Assembly (NCBI GenBank): GCA_015272465.1
Contig: JACYLR010000113.1
Location: 1 to 41,907, forward strand
Length of the DNA: 41,907 bases
From: Gloeomargaritaceae cyanobacterium C42_A2020_066
Lineage (GTDB): Bacteria; Cyanobacteriota; Cyanobacteriia; Gloeomargaritales; Gloeomargaritaceae
Direction: 5' to 3'
Each line of letters begins with the position of its first letter. The first letter of the stretch is position 1. The translations under genes were made by a program, and so were the position numbers. Positions 17,333 to 26,155 of this stretch are shown in pieces. The notes under the pieces were generated by a model that saw nothing but the letters and a program-made list of their open reading frames with translations, did no database searches and had not been told where the DNA came from.

Positions 17333-17416
17333 CTGCCCTCAGGAAACCCGACTCAGCAGGCTGGTTAATGACCTGGATCTTTAGATAAGAGGTTAGTCGG
17401 CCCTATCCTCCCGTCC

Positions 17417-17447
17417 TTGCACAGGGAACCGATGGCCAGGCTATAGT
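17417..17447 (+). promoter_or_regulatory. Candidate promoter with 19-bp spacer upstream of the thioredoxin-fold gene
   Basis: TTGCAC and TATAGT are separated by 19 bases, about 26 bases before the ATG at 17473. The spacing equals that of the merR promoter, but no convincing dyad lies in the spacer, so MerR control is only a possibility. Confidence 0.35.
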
Positions 17448-17472
17448 GGAGTCAGCCGTGAGGGTATCAGCC

Positions 17473-17859
17473 ATGAAACGCCTCCTCCTGCTTGGCTTGG
17501 CCTGCGCTGGTTTTCTGGGGTTTCACAATCTGCAAGCTGCTCAAACCCGTTCCACTGCTCGCGCCCAAGGCATTACCGTTTACGCCGTTTCCAGCCAGTC
17601 CTGTAGTCTGGAACAGGCCAAGGCTGACAACATGGTGCAGGCGCTAGAAGCCCAGAAACTGCCCTACACCCTGCACTACATCGACCAAGACACAACGGCC
17701 AAACAGGAATTGGATAGTAAGGTCAAGACCCTGTTGGAGGAGCGGGTGGCCCAGGGCAACACCTCCAACTTGACCGTGCGTTTTCCCGTCGTTGATGTTA
17801 ATGGCACCCTGTTACTGGGAAACCCCTCGGTTGAGACCATTGAGCAGGCCCAACGATAG
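17473..17859 (+). CDS. Exported thioredoxin/glutaredoxin-fold protein
   Basis: 128 residues from the ATG at 17473 (track start 9 codons earlier). A signal peptide (MKRLLLLGLACAGFLGFHNL) is followed by a glutaredoxin-like domain: strand ITVYAVSSQSCSLEQAK, helix, LPYTLHYIDQD, and the cis-proline region VRFPVVDVNGTLLLGNPS. Only one cysteine stands at the active-site position (SQSC), with no CxxC, so a monothiol or structural role is likelier than dithiol exchange. Location would be periplasm or thylakoid lumen. It follows the DUF305 lipoprotein by 140 bases and may belong to the same stress circuit. Confidence 0.65.
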   Translation: MKRLLLLGLACAGFLGFHNLQAAQTRSTARAQGITVYAVSSQSCSLEQAKADNMVQALEAQKLPYTLHYIDQDTTAKQELDSKVKTLLEERVAQGNTSNLTVRFPVVDVNGTLLLGNPSVETIEQAQR

Positions 17860-17969
17860 CTAGCCTCACAGATCATCCCCCATCTGTGTTTGTGTGCTTG
17901 TGTAACAGCCCCCTCCGGCCGGCCGGAACGACCGTGTTACCATGCACCAGGCATTTTAGCGTCAAGATT

Positions 17970-19193
17970 ATGACACTTCGAGTTGCAGTTGTCGGGGGAG
18001 GGCCGGCCGGTTCCTCCGCAGCAGAAACCCTGGTGAAAGCGGGCATTGAAACCTATCTTTTTGAGCGCAGGCTCGACAATGCCAAACCCTGCGGCGGGGC
18101 AATTCCCCTGTGCATGATCAGTGAATTCGATCTGCCGCCCGAAATTATTGACCGGCAGGTGCGGCGGATGAAAATGATCTCGCCCTCCAACATTGAGGTC
18201 AACATTGGCAGCACCCTCAAGGCCGATGAATATATCGGTATGTGTCGCCGGGAAGTTCTAGATGGCTTCCTGCGGAACCGGGCAGCCCAGTTGGGAGCTA
18301 CGCTCATTAATGGTGTCGTCCAAGACATTACCTTCCCCCAGGAAGCCACCAAGCCTTACATTCTCCACTACATGGATCTTTCGGAGGGTGGGCCAGAGGG
18401 GACACCCCGTACCCTGGAAGTGGATGCCATTATCGGAGCCGATGGGGCCAACTCCCGGATTGCCAAGGCGATCAAGGCCGGTGATTACAACTATGCCATT
18501 GCCTTCCAGGAGCGCATTCGACTGCCCCAGGACAAGATGGACTACTACGAAGACTTAGCGGAGATGTACGTGGGGGATGACGTGTCTCCCGACTTTTACG
18601 CCTGGGTATTTCCGAAGTACGACCACGTGGCGGTGGGTACGGGCACGATGCGGGTCAATCAGGCCCGGATCAAGCAGCTCCAGGCAGGAATTCGGGCGCG
18701 AGCAGCCCATCGCCTCGAAGGGGGCAAGATCATCAAAGTGGAGGCCCATCCTATCCCTGAGCATCCCCGGCCGCGGCGAGTGGTGGGTCGGGTTGCCTTG
18801 GTGGGGGATGCGGCAGGTTACGTCACCAAGTCTTCCGGCGAGGGTATCTATTTTGCCGCCAAATCGGGTCGGATGTGTGCCGAAACCCTGGTGGAGGTTT
18901 CCCGTTCCGGCCAAAAGCTGCCCACGGAAGCTGAGATTAAGCAATACCTGAAGCGGTGGGATCGAACCTACGGGGCCACCTACTTGGTGCTTGACCTGCT
19001 GCAACGGGTGTTTTACCGCTCGGATGCCACCCGCGAAGCCTTTGTGGAGATGTGCGCTGACCGGGATGTGCAGCGCCTTACCTTCGATAGCTACCTCTAC
19101 AAGACCGTCGTTCCTGCCAATCCCCTTGTGCAGATGAAGATCACGGCCAAAACCGTTGGTAGCTTGCTGCGTGGCCATGCCTTGGCCCCCTAG
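17970..19193 (+). CDS. chlP: Geranylgeranyl reductase ChlP
   Basis: 407 residues from the ATG at 17970, the standard ChlP length; the track ORF begins upstream without family similarity. It has the FAD Rossmann motif VAVVGGGPAGSSAAE at the N-terminus, KPCGGAIPLCMISEFDLP, IIGADGANSRIAKAI, and VALVGDAAGYVTKSSGEGIYFA. ChlP reduces the geranylgeranyl chain to phytyl for chlorophyll a, and for tocopherol and phylloquinone, at the thylakoid membrane. GGCCGGCC occurs twice near the start (about 17916 and in the GGGPAG codons) and then not until the terminator. Confidence 0.96.
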   Translation: MTLRVAVVGGGPAGSSAAETLVKAGIETYLFERRLDNAKPCGGAIPLCMISEFDLPPEIIDRQVRRMKMISPSNIEVNIGSTLKADEYIGMCRREVLDGFLRNRAAQLGATLINGVVQDITFPQEATKPYILHYMDLSEGGPEGTPRTLEVDAIIGADGANSRIAKAIKAGDYNYAIAFQERIRLPQDKMDYYEDLAEMYVGDDVSPDFYAWVFPKYDHVAVGTGTMRVNQARIKQLQAGIRARAAHRLEGGKIIKVEAHPIPEHPRPRRVVGRVALVGDAAGYVTKSSGEGIYFAAKSGRMCAETLVEVSRSGQKLPTEAEIKQYLKRWDRTYGATYLVLDLLQRVFYRSDATREAFVEMCADRDVQRLTFDSYLYKTVVPANPLVQMKITAKTVGSLLRGHALAP

Positions 19194-19247
19194 TTAGGGA
19201 TATGGCAGGCAAGATTCTCTAGTCACTTCCCTGGCTTCCCGTTATCT

Positions 19248-19271
19248 CCCCCGGCCGGCCGGGGGTTTTTT
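19248..19271 (+). terminator. Rho-independent terminator of chlP built on GGCCGGCC
   Basis: CCCCCGGCCGGCCGGGGG is a perfect 18-base palindrome directly followed by six T, 55 bases after the chlP stop. The iterated octamer forms the core of the stem. Confidence 0.85.
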
Positions 19272-20111
19272 GTCGTTCTGTGGTCCCTACACCTGTGCTC
19301 CTCAGCCGACTCAGTCATCTGCAACACAGCAGACATGGACGGGATTTTGGGGCCAGAACAACACCCTCAACCTTGCTCGCGGGTTGGCATTCTGGGCACC
19401 TGTTGTCACCCCTTGTGGGTTGAAGAACTCGGGCCAACCGACGGCACCTCAAGCCACAACTCGGTCATCCTCCCCCATCCTGCAAAAGGCCCACCGGATC
19501 AGAGGGCCTGCCCCAGAGACCGCAGGACTCATCTGAACCAAATGTCGACCCTAGGCCAGACAATCTGCTCCCAGAAACCCCAGAGAAGTCAGGCTTAGGG
19601 GGTGGCCCAATCCACCCATGCTTCCAGGTGTTCGGGATGGGTAAGCCGCCAACTCGGCCACTGCCCACCTGGCATGAACCCTGGAGAAGTAATGCCTCGC
19701 ACAATCCGCGTTCCCTGTGACCTGCGCCCCTAGTAATCCAGGCAAGCCCAGCCTCTCAAAGTAGGTTTGAATCGGTGCCCCTGCCACCGTGGCTGGCTTG
19801 GGCCTAACCCTCAAAGACCCTAGAGAATTTGGGTGGTTCATAGGGGGATCAGGGCCTTCGTTATCTTTTTCCCTCAGGGCTTCCAACCCAACTTGGCCCC
19901 CTGGACAGGCTCGAATGGGTGTCAGGCTGACGGATGCAATCGCCCTTTTGACCCGGAAGACAGATCTGCGGAGTTTCCGAACCCCGCCGCCGATCTCCCC
20001 AATATTCGCCCATTCTGATCTGACAAATTGTGACCTGTGGGAGATATTGATGCCGGGAGTTTCCCAGATGATCCATTCCTGTTATTGTAATAGTTGAGTC
20101 TTTTACCTTCC
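19272..20111. other. Gene-poor region of about 840 bases
   Basis: Several overlapping short ORFs exist on both strands (19270-19536, 19335-19598, 19551-19886 minus, 19833-20018), but none has a ribosome binding site, typical composition or family resemblance. No tRNA, rnpB, tmRNA or SRP-RNA signature was recognised. The right end must contain the cyAbrB promoter; a possible -10 TATTGT lies near 20082. GGCCGGCC is absent from 19259 to 20550. It may hold an unannotated RNA or a decayed gene. Confidence 0.4.
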
Positions 20112-20519
20112 ATGAACATGGCTGACAATTTAATGGAACTCCCGACCACTCCACTAACAGGAAAAGTCCTCCTCAAGCGGATCGAGGATCTCACTCACCT
20201 CTCACGCCGGGAGAAGGCCAAGCATTGTGGCTACTACAGCCGCACTAAAAATAATAAGGTGCGGGTTAATCTGGCGGACTTTATGGATGCCTTGCTGCTG
20301 GCCAAGGGGATTCCCTTGGATCCAGGCACCTCACGGGATGGCCGGGGCCGTGAACCCACATTTCGAGTGAGTGTCCACAAAAACGGTCAGATTGTGATTG
20401 GCGCCGCGTACACGGTGAAAATGGGCCTTAAGCCGGGGGATGAATTCGAGATCAAAACTGGCTACAAGCACATCCATCTCAATCAGGTGGAGCGGAGTAG
20501 CGAATTACTATCGGCCTGA
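20112..20519 (+). CDS. cyAbrB-family transcriptional regulator
   Basis: About 135 residues from the ATG at 20112 (a second ATG at 20118; the track start TTG is unlikely). It shows the cyAbrB pattern: LTGKVLLKRIEDLTHLSRREKAKHCGYYSRTKNNKVRVNLADFMDALLLAKGI, then a C-terminal AbrB-like swapped hairpin part (FRVSVHKNGQIVIGAAYTVKMGLKPGDEFEIK). In cyAbrB the DNA-binding AbrB domain is C-terminal, as here. These proteins are abundant global regulators of nitrogen, carbon and redox genes and are nearly universal in cyanobacteria. Which paralogue (B1 or B2) this is cannot be decided by eye. Confidence 0.88.
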   Translation: MNMADNLMELPTTPLTGKVLLKRIEDLTHLSRREKAKHCGYYSRTKNNKVRVNLADFMDALLLAKGIPLDPGTSRDGRGREPTFRVSVHKNGQIVIGAAYTVKMGLKPGDEFEIKTGYKHIHLNQVERSSELLSA

Positions 20520-20537
20520 GGTCTCCGGGTTGTTCTG

Positions 20538-21593
20538 ATGACCCGCAGCACCGGCCGGCCGGCCCTCGCTTTGACCTTGGGGGACCCGGCGGGAATTGGC
20601 CCCGAAATCCTGCTCAAAAGCCTAGCGGATCCCCAAATTACGGCCCAAGCTCACCTGACGGTGGTCGCTCCACCGGAACTCTTAGCCGTGGCTTGGCGGC
20701 GTTTGACCCACCAGGGTGGCCCTGTGCCCGACTGGTCGGACATCTCCATCCTGCCTGTACCGATGGAACCGACCTGGTTCGAGTCTGTGCGACCGGGTCA
20801 GGGGACGGGCGTAACGGGGGCGATCAGCCTGGCCTGCTTGGAAACGGCCGGCCGGGCGGCTCTGGAGGGTCAATTCGATGGGGTGGTCACTGCGCCTATT
20901 GCCAAGGCGGCGTGGTGGGCGGCCGGCCGGTGCTACCCAGGTCAGACGGAATGCCTAGCCGAGATGGCGGGGGGCATGCCCGTCGGTATGGCCTTTGTAG
21001 CTCGTTCTCCCCACACCGGCTGGGATCTGCGGGTGCTGCTGGCGACGGTGCATGTTCCCCTCAAGGACGTGCCGCGTTTGTTGACCGCGGAGCGCTTAAC
21101 CACCCAGGCTGAGCTACTGGTGGACTGGCTGCGCCATAGCCTGGACATCTCTTGCCCGCGGCTGGCGGTGGCTGGCCTCAATCCCCATAGCGGGGAGCAG
21201 GGCCACCTCGGCACCGAGGAGCAGGTTGCGCTAATCCCTTGGATGCAAGCTTTCCAGGAGCGGCACCCTGATGTCATCCTGGAAGGTCCCGTGCCCCCTG
21301 ACACGCTCTGGGTGAGGCCGGCTCAGGCTTGGCACCACCCGAACGCTAGGCCGAGTCACGATGCCTACCTGGCTCTCTACCACGACCAAGGGTTAATTCC
21401 CGTCAAGGTTCTGGCCTTTGACCAAGCAGTCAATACAACCTTGGGGTTGCCTTTCGTGCGCACATCCCCAGACCACGGCACCGCCTTTGATATTGCCGGG
21501 CAGGGCATCGCCAATCCCGCCAGCTTTAAGGCTGCCATTACCTGGGCGGCCCGCTTGGCCCAACGCCGCTTTGCTTCAGACCCCTCGCCCTAG
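20538..21593 (+). CDS. pdxA: 4-hydroxythreonine-4-phosphate dehydrogenase PdxA
   Basis: 351 residues. The N-terminus ALTLGDPAGIGPEILLKSL is the PdxA signature; further motifs are DGVVTAPIAKAAWW, LNPHSGEQGHLG (metal and substrate region), YHDQGLIPVKVLAF, and the C-terminal VRTSPDHGTAFDIAGQGIANP. The enzyme oxidises 4-phosphohydroxy-threonine in the DXP-dependent pyridoxal 5'-phosphate pathway, in the cytoplasm, using NAD(P) and a divalent metal. It follows cyAbrB by 18 bases, so may be read through. Its stop codon overlaps the convergent stop of the 21590-21967 gene. Confidence 0.96.
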   Translation: MTRSTGRPALALTLGDPAGIGPEILLKSLADPQITAQAHLTVVAPPELLAVAWRRLTHQGGPVPDWSDISILPVPMEPTWFESVRPGQGTGVTGAISLACLETAGRAALEGQFDGVVTAPIAKAAWWAAGRCYPGQTECLAEMAGGMPVGMAFVARSPHTGWDLRVLLATVHVPLKDVPRLLTAERLTTQAELLVDWLRHSLDISCPRLAVAGLNPHSGEQGHLGTEEQVALIPWMQAFQERHPDVILEGPVPPDTLWVRPAQAWHHPNARPSHDAYLALYHDQGLIPVKVLAFDQAVNTTLGLPFVRTSPDHGTAFDIAGQGIANPASFKAAITWAARLAQRRFASDPSP

Positions 21594-21967
21594 GATTTCG
21601 CCTGCTCCAGGTTCTGCCGCAGGGTGGCAATCTCGGCGGTCAGGGTCGTGAGTTCACTGACGGGAGATGGACTGGTGACAAGGGTAGCCTCGACGACGGG
21701 TTCCGTCGGGGTCGGTGCCGGGGCAGCGGGGGGCGGTGTGGGCACCAGGTTGGGGAACAGGGTCGAGACAAACCGCCGGGCTTCTTGCTCGGTCTGCTCG
21801 CCGCGCTGGGCTAAATCGCTGAGGACTTGACGAGTCTCCTGGGTTACTTGGGCCAACCCTTCAGCTCGTTTCTGCGGATCCTGGATCAGGTCGAGGGCAA
21901 CTCCTGTAGCCCCTAGGGCGACCCGCATTCCGGCTTGGAGCCACTGCTCCGGGTTTGAAAAGGACAT
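21590..21967 (-). CDS. Phasin-like conserved cyanobacterial protein
   Basis: 125 residues from MSFSNPEQWLQAGMRVALG (ATG at 21965-21967; the track start is three codons upstream). A helical N-terminal half (VALGATGVALDLIQDPQKRAEGLAQVTQETRQVLSDLAQRG) is joined by a proline/alanine-rich linker (VPTPPPAAPAPTPTEP) to a short C-terminal coiled coil (LTTLTAEIATLRQNLEQAK). This layout recalls small phasin-like or poly(3-hydroxyalkanoate) granule-associated-type helical proteins of cyanobacteria, but I do not know a function. Its stop overlaps the pdxA stop (3 shared bases) in convergent orientation. Confidence 0.7.
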   Translation of the reverse strand: MSFSNPEQWLQAGMRVALGATGVALDLIQDPQKRAEGLAQVTQETRQVLSDLAQRGEQTEQEARRFVSTLFPNLVPTPPPAAPAPTPTEPVVEATLVTSPSPVSELTTLTAEIATLRQNLEQAKS

Positions 21968-22089
21968 GACAATCACACCAAGCTCTGTCCACAGCTTAGC
22001 GCAGATGCTCAGGCAGCCCGGCGGCCGGCCGGGGGGTCTCCTACAATCAGATCAGCGCCCTGATTAGACCCTCCTGCCAGTCTCATCCC

Positions 22090-24456
22090 TTGACCGAACC
22101 GATCCAGGCCGAAACCTTGACCCTCCTGGAGTGGTCTCGCCTCTGTCAGCATTTGGCCACCTTCACATCGACGAAAGCTGGCGCTTTGCGGGCCGCTGAC
22201 TGGCGGCCGGCCGAGGATCAAGCTGAGGCACAGCGCTGGCAGGCCGAAACCCAGGAAGCGGCGACTTTAGAGCAGTTCCAATCCACGGGGCTGAGTTTTG
22301 CGGGGGTGGTGGATCTGCGGCCCCTGGGTCAGCGGGCCAGCTTGGGGGGCCTGTTGCAGGGAGAGGATTTCCTGGCCATTGCCGCCACGCTGAGTGCCGC
22401 CCGCCTCCTCCGCCGTCAGGTGCAACAGGTGCCGGATGTGCCCACCCTGAATGGCCTTGTGGAACCTCTGCGTACCCACCCGCCCCTGGAGCAGTCTATC
22501 CACCACTGCATTGATGACCAAGGTGAGGTGACCGACCGGGCCAGCCCCACTTTGGCTGCCATACGGCAACGGCGCCGCCAAGTCCAGCAGCAGATTGAAC
22601 ACACCCTGCAAAGCTTGCTCCAGCGCCATAGCCAAGCGATCCAGGAACCCCTGATTACCCAGCGGGCCGGCCGGTACGTGATTCCTGTCAAGGCCAACCA
22701 GCGGGAGGCCATTCCAGGTATCCTCCACGACCAATCCACCAGCGGAGCAACGGCCTACATTGAACCCCAGGCGATTGTGCCCTTGGGTAATCAATGGCGA
22801 CGCCTCTGTCAGGAGGAAACGGCAGCCGCGGAAGCCGTGCTTTGGGACTTGAGCCAGCAAGTACAGGCTGTGGCGGCGGATTTGGCAACCCTGACCGCTA
22901 TTCTGATTGACCTGGATCTGGCGGTGGCCCGTGCCCGCTATGGTTGCTGGCTAGACGGCCGGCCGCCCCAGTGGATCACAGCAGACCAGGCCCTAGAAGC
23001 CCGACAACTCCGCCATCCCCTTTTGGTCTGGCAGGCCCGCCACGAAAGCGGCCGGCCGGTGGTACCCATCGATGTGGTGATGCCCCACCATCTGCGCGCT
23101 CTTGTGATCACTGGCCCCAACACTGGAGGGAAAACCGTTACCCTCAAGACCCTGGGCCTCGCGGTGCTCATGGCCCAAGCGGGCCTCTGGGTGGCGGCAG
23201 CCGATCCCGTCTATTTACCCTGGTTCGACCAGGTACTGGCGGATATTGGCGATGAGCAGTCCCTCAGCCAAAATCTCTCCACCTTCTCCGGGCACATTCG
23301 TCGCATCAGTCGCATCCTGGAGGCCGCCACCCCACACTCCCTCGTCCTTTTGGATGAGGTAGGGGCGGGCACTGACCCCAGTGAGGGCACAGCCCTAGCG
23401 GCAGCCCTGCTGCAACACCTGGCTGATCGGGTGCGGCTTACCCTGGCCACCACCCACTTTGGTGAACTGAAGGCCCTCAAGTATCAACGACCGGACTTTG
23501 AGAACGCCTCGGTGGAGTTTGATGACCAGACCCTCAGGCCCACCTATCGCCTGCTCTGGGGGATTCCCGGCCGGTCTAATGCCCTGACTATTGCCCGCAG
23601 CCTGGGATTGGCCGAGGTGGTGATTGACCAGGCCAGTCAGTGCTTGGGGGGGCTTTCCCTCGACCTCAACCAGGTGATTGCCGACTTGGAAATGCAACGG
23701 CGGCAACAGGCGAGCAAGCTCCAAGCGGCCGCGACACTGCTGGCTGAGACCGAGCGGCTGCACCGGGAACTGAACGAAAAATATCATCTGTTGCAGCAGC
23801 AGCAGGCGGCCCGTCAGCAGGCGCACGTCCAGGCTCTCCAGGCGGAACTGACAACAGCGCGATCCGAGATTGCCCAGGTGATCCGCAAGCTCCAGCAGGG
23901 GCCTGTCACAGCCCATGCCGCCCAGCGCGCCAGCGAGGGACTGGATCAGATCGCGGCGCGTGCCCGGCCGGCCGGCCCACCGCCCCCTCCTCCAGGATTT
24001 CTGCCCAAGGTTGGGGATCGGGTACGCCTGACCCGCTTTGACCAAGTGGGCGAAGTGCTGGGTGAGGTGAATGACGCGAAGGAAGTCACCGTTCGGCTAG
24101 GTCAACTGCGGATGACAGTGCCCTTGGCGGAAATCACTGCCCTCGACGGCCGGCCGGCCCAGTTACCGCCACCCCCGCCGCCGCCATTACCCACAGCTCC
24201 CACCGAACCCCAGGTACGCACCCCCCGCCGCACCCTGGATCTGCGGGGGCATCGAGCTGAGGATGCAGAAGTCCTGCTAGAGGAAGCCCTCAGTCGGGGG
24301 CACGGGACGCTCTGGGTGGTTCATGGCAAGGGCACGGGCCGGTTGCGGCAGGCGGTACATGCCTATCTTGCCGACCATCCCTTGGTGCAAGACTTTACCT
24401 TGGCGGCTACGGAGGAGGGGGGCGCGGGGGTTACCGTGATTCAGTTGATCCACTGA
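22090..24456 (+). CDS. mutS2: Endonuclease MutS2
   Basis: 788 residues from a TTG start; typical MutS2 length. The MutS core without the mismatch-binding domain I: clamp/lever helices, Walker A TGPNTGGKTVTLKTLG near residue 340, ABC-type signature SQNLSTFSGHIRRI, Walker B LVLLDEVGAGTDPSEG, then a long coiled coil (about 530-620), a KOW-like segment (KVGDRVRLTRFDQVGEVL) and a C-terminal Smr nuclease domain (LDLRGHRAEDAEVLLEEAL ... VVHGKGTGRLRQAV). MutS2 suppresses recombination and, in some bacteria, rescues collided ribosomes. The linker before Smr is proline-rich. Several GGCCGGCC copies interrupt the coding sequence. Confidence 0.95.
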   Translation: MTEPIQAETLTLLEWSRLCQHLATFTSTKAGALRAADWRPAEDQAEAQRWQAETQEAATLEQFQSTGLSFAGVVDLRPLGQRASLGGLLQGEDFLAIAATLSAARLLRRQVQQVPDVPTLNGLVEPLRTHPPLEQSIHHCIDDQGEVTDRASPTLAAIRQRRRQVQQQIEHTLQSLLQRHSQAIQEPLITQRAGRYVIPVKANQREAIPGILHDQSTSGATAYIEPQAIVPLGNQWRRLCQEETAAAEAVLWDLSQQVQAVAADLATLTAILIDLDLAVARARYGCWLDGRPPQWITADQALEARQLRHPLLVWQARHESGRPVVPIDVVMPHHLRALVITGPNTGGKTVTLKTLGLAVLMAQAGLWVAAADPVYLPWFDQVLADIGDEQSLSQNLSTFSGHIRRISRILEAATPHSLVLLDEVGAGTDPSEGTALAAALLQHLADRVRLTLATTHFGELKALKYQRPDFENASVEFDDQTLRPTYRLLWGIPGRSNALTIARSLGLAEVVIDQASQCLGGLSLDLNQVIADLEMQRRQQASKLQAAATLLAETERLHRELNEKYHLLQQQQAARQQAHVQALQAELTTARSEIAQVIRKLQQGPVTAHAAQRASEGLDQIAARARPAGPPPPPPGFLPKVGDRVRLTRFDQVGEVLGEVNDAKEVTVRLGQLRMTVPLAEITALDGRPAQLPPPPPPPLPTAPTEPQVRTPRRTLDLRGHRAEDAEVLLEEALSRGHGTLWVVHGKGTGRLRQAVHAYLADHPLVQDFTLAATEEGGAGVTVIQLIH

Positions 24457-24618
24457 TCCACTAGGTCAGGGCATCTGGGGGTTTCCGAGGTCAAATTGTT
24501 GGTTGATGCCCATCGCCGGAGCGGGCGTGGGGCGCGGCACCCAAGGCTTGCACCACAGAATACCCGGGCCATTACGGAAGCCGCCGCCTAGAATGGAGGG
24601 TGTTCTTAACTGCCGCCC

Positions 24619-24897
24619 ATGCCTCCTCGCTGGCCCCGCAAACCTGACCGCGCCGACCCGGCCTACCGCAAGCTGGCCGACCGTATAAACTTAGCTGTCC
24701 ACGTTGCCGCCTTTGCCGCCGTTAATTCCGGTCTCTGGTTTGGGGCGCAACTGCTGACCCAGCCGGGGGAGTCTCTGGTGTGGCCCTGGTTGCCTTGGAT
24801 AACAGGGGTTTGGTTAGGTTTCCTGGTGATTCATGGGGCCTACGTGCTCTGGGCCACGCCCGCCCCAACCGATCAGCCCAGTCCTCCAGAACCATGA
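24619..24897 (+). CDS. Small 2TM-domain membrane protein
   Basis: 92 residues with a basic N-terminus (PRWPRKPDRADPAYRKLADRINLAVHVAAFAAVNSGLWF), two transmembrane helices (about 28-45 and 58-77) and a proline-rich tail. This is the layout of the bacterial 2TM domain family; function unknown. The ATG at 24619 is preceded by a pyrimidine-rich leader without a clear Shine-Dalgarno. Its stop overlaps the start of the DUF3181 gene in an ATGA, implying translational coupling. Confidence 0.75.
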   Translation: MPPRWPRKPDRADPAYRKLADRINLAVHVAAFAAVNSGLWFGAQLLTQPGESLVWPWLPWITGVWLGFLVIHGAYVLWATPAPTDQPSPPEP

Positions 24898-25211
24898 GCC
24901 AGTCCCGATCTACCGAAGAAACAGAAGCTATCGAAGCCCTAGCGGCCGATATTGGCGACCGGGTCTACCTGGATATTGCCCGCTGGCATCTCTATCTCAA
25001 GGATGCCCGGCTCCATACCCAGGTGGCCCAGCAAGCCTATGACCTTGTACGCAAAGGCCCCCCAATTGAAGCCGAAGCTCTAGACATTCTGCGGCAAATT
25101 GCGGTGGAGGTGGGTGGCGGCCGACGTCAGATTCCCCTGCTGGATCTGATTCCCCTCCAGGGCCAAGTGGCCTTCCTCGACGTTCTTGAAGCCTTTCAGC
25201 GGCGTCTTTAG
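24894..25211 (+). CDS. DUF3181-family protein
   Basis: 105 residues from the ATG at 24894; the track ORF begins 38 codons upstream in non-protein-like sequence. Matching features of DUF3181 are [29 protein letters not shown] near the start and [21 protein letters not shown] near the end. The family is small, soluble and found in cyanobacteria; function is unknown. ATGA overlap with the 2TM gene, and only 13 bases to the thiG start, suggest a three-gene transcript. Confidence 0.85.
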   Translation: MSQSRSTEETEAIEALAADIGDRVYLDIARWHLYLKDARLHTQVAQQAYDLVRKGPPIEAEALDILRQIAVEVGGGRRQIPLLDLIPLQGQVAFLDVLEAFQRRL

Positions 25212-25224
25212 GGGTGTGCTTCCC

Positions 25225-26058
25225 ATGCTAACCGTGGATAGTCCCTCAGTTTCCCAGCTTGATGATCCCCTGAGGATCGCCGGCCGGCCGTTTCGCTCCC
25301 GGCTGATGACGGGCACCGGTAAATACCGCACGCTGCCAGAGATGCAGGCCAGTGTGGCGGCCAGTGGCTGCGAGATCATCACCGTGGCAGTGCGGCGGGT
25401 TCAGACCCAGGCCCCAGGGCATGGGGGCTTGGTGGAGGCCCTCGACTGGTCTCGCTACTGGCTGCTACCCAATACGGCAGGCTGTCAGACGGCCGAGGAA
25501 GCGGTGCGTGTTGCCCGCCTGGGACGGGAAATGGCCAAACTTCTGGGTCAAGAGGACAACACCTTTGTCAAGCTGGAGGTGATTCCCGACAGTCAGTACC
25601 TGCTCCCCGATCCCCTAGAGACCCTGCGCGCTGCCGAGCAGTTAGTGGCTGAGGGGTTTGCTGTTCTGCCCTACATCAATGCCGATCCCCTGCTGGCCCG
25701 CCGTTTGGAGGAGGCTGGCTGTGTAACTGTGATGCCCCTGGGGTCACCGATCGGCTCCGGCCAGGGCATCCGCAACGCCGCTAACATCCAAATCATCATT
25801 GAGCAGGCCCGGGTGCCGGTGGTCGTAGATGCCGGAATTGGCACCCCCAGCGAAGCGGCCCAGGCGATGGAAATGGGGGCGGATGCACTGCTGATCAACA
25901 CAGCCATTGCCCAGGCCCAAAACCCCGTGTCCATGGCTACCGCCATGAGCCTGGCAACGACGGCCGGCCGCCTCGCCTACCAGGCCGGTCGAATTCCGGT
26001 GCGGCCCACGGGACAGGCCAGTTCTCCCACCCAGGGCCAGGTCGGCCGGCCGGCCTAA
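25225..26058 (+). CDS. thiG: Thiazole synthase ThiG
   Basis: 277 residues from the ATG at 25225 (track start 13 codons earlier). Landmarks: [32 protein letters not shown], the Schiff-base lysine strand [25 protein letters not shown] and the phosphate-binding [31 protein letters not shown]. ThiG is a cytoplasmic TIM-barrel enzyme that condenses deoxyxylulose 5-phosphate, dehydroglycine and ThiS thiocarboxylate into the thiamine thiazole. The partners (thiS, thiO/thiH) are not in the window. The C-terminus ends with GRPA encoded by a GGCCGGCC pair. Confidence 0.96.
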   Translation: MLTVDSPSVSQLDDPLRIAGRPFRSRLMTGTGKYRTLPEMQASVAASGCEIITVAVRRVQTQAPGHGGLVEALDWSRYWLLPNTAGCQTAEEAVRVARLGREMAKLLGQEDNTFVKLEVIPDSQYLLPDPLETLRAAEQLVAEGFAVLPYINADPLLARRLEEAGCVTVMPLGSPIGSGQGIRNAANIQIIIEQARVPVVVDAGIGTPSEAAQAMEMGADALLINTAIAQAQNPVSMATAMSLATTAGRLAYQAGRIPVRPTGQASSPTQGQVGRPA

Positions 26059-26155
26059 GGGACGGGACTGCGGCAGGGAGTGTGTCCTAGATTGCATTTT
26101 GGCAAGTCTAAGAGTTACGTTATGTGAGATAAACACCTGGATAGGTGGGGGAGTA

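Noticed and set aside
19551-19886. 111-aa minus-strand ORF in the gene-poor region
   Set aside because: No recognised motif, no Shine-Dalgarno, mixed composition; kept only as part of the unexplained region.
24460-24618. Open minus-strand frame ending INQQFDLGNPQMP
   Set aside because: Protein-like by eye, but no start codon with a ribosome site and it runs antisense into the 2TM gene; too short to support.
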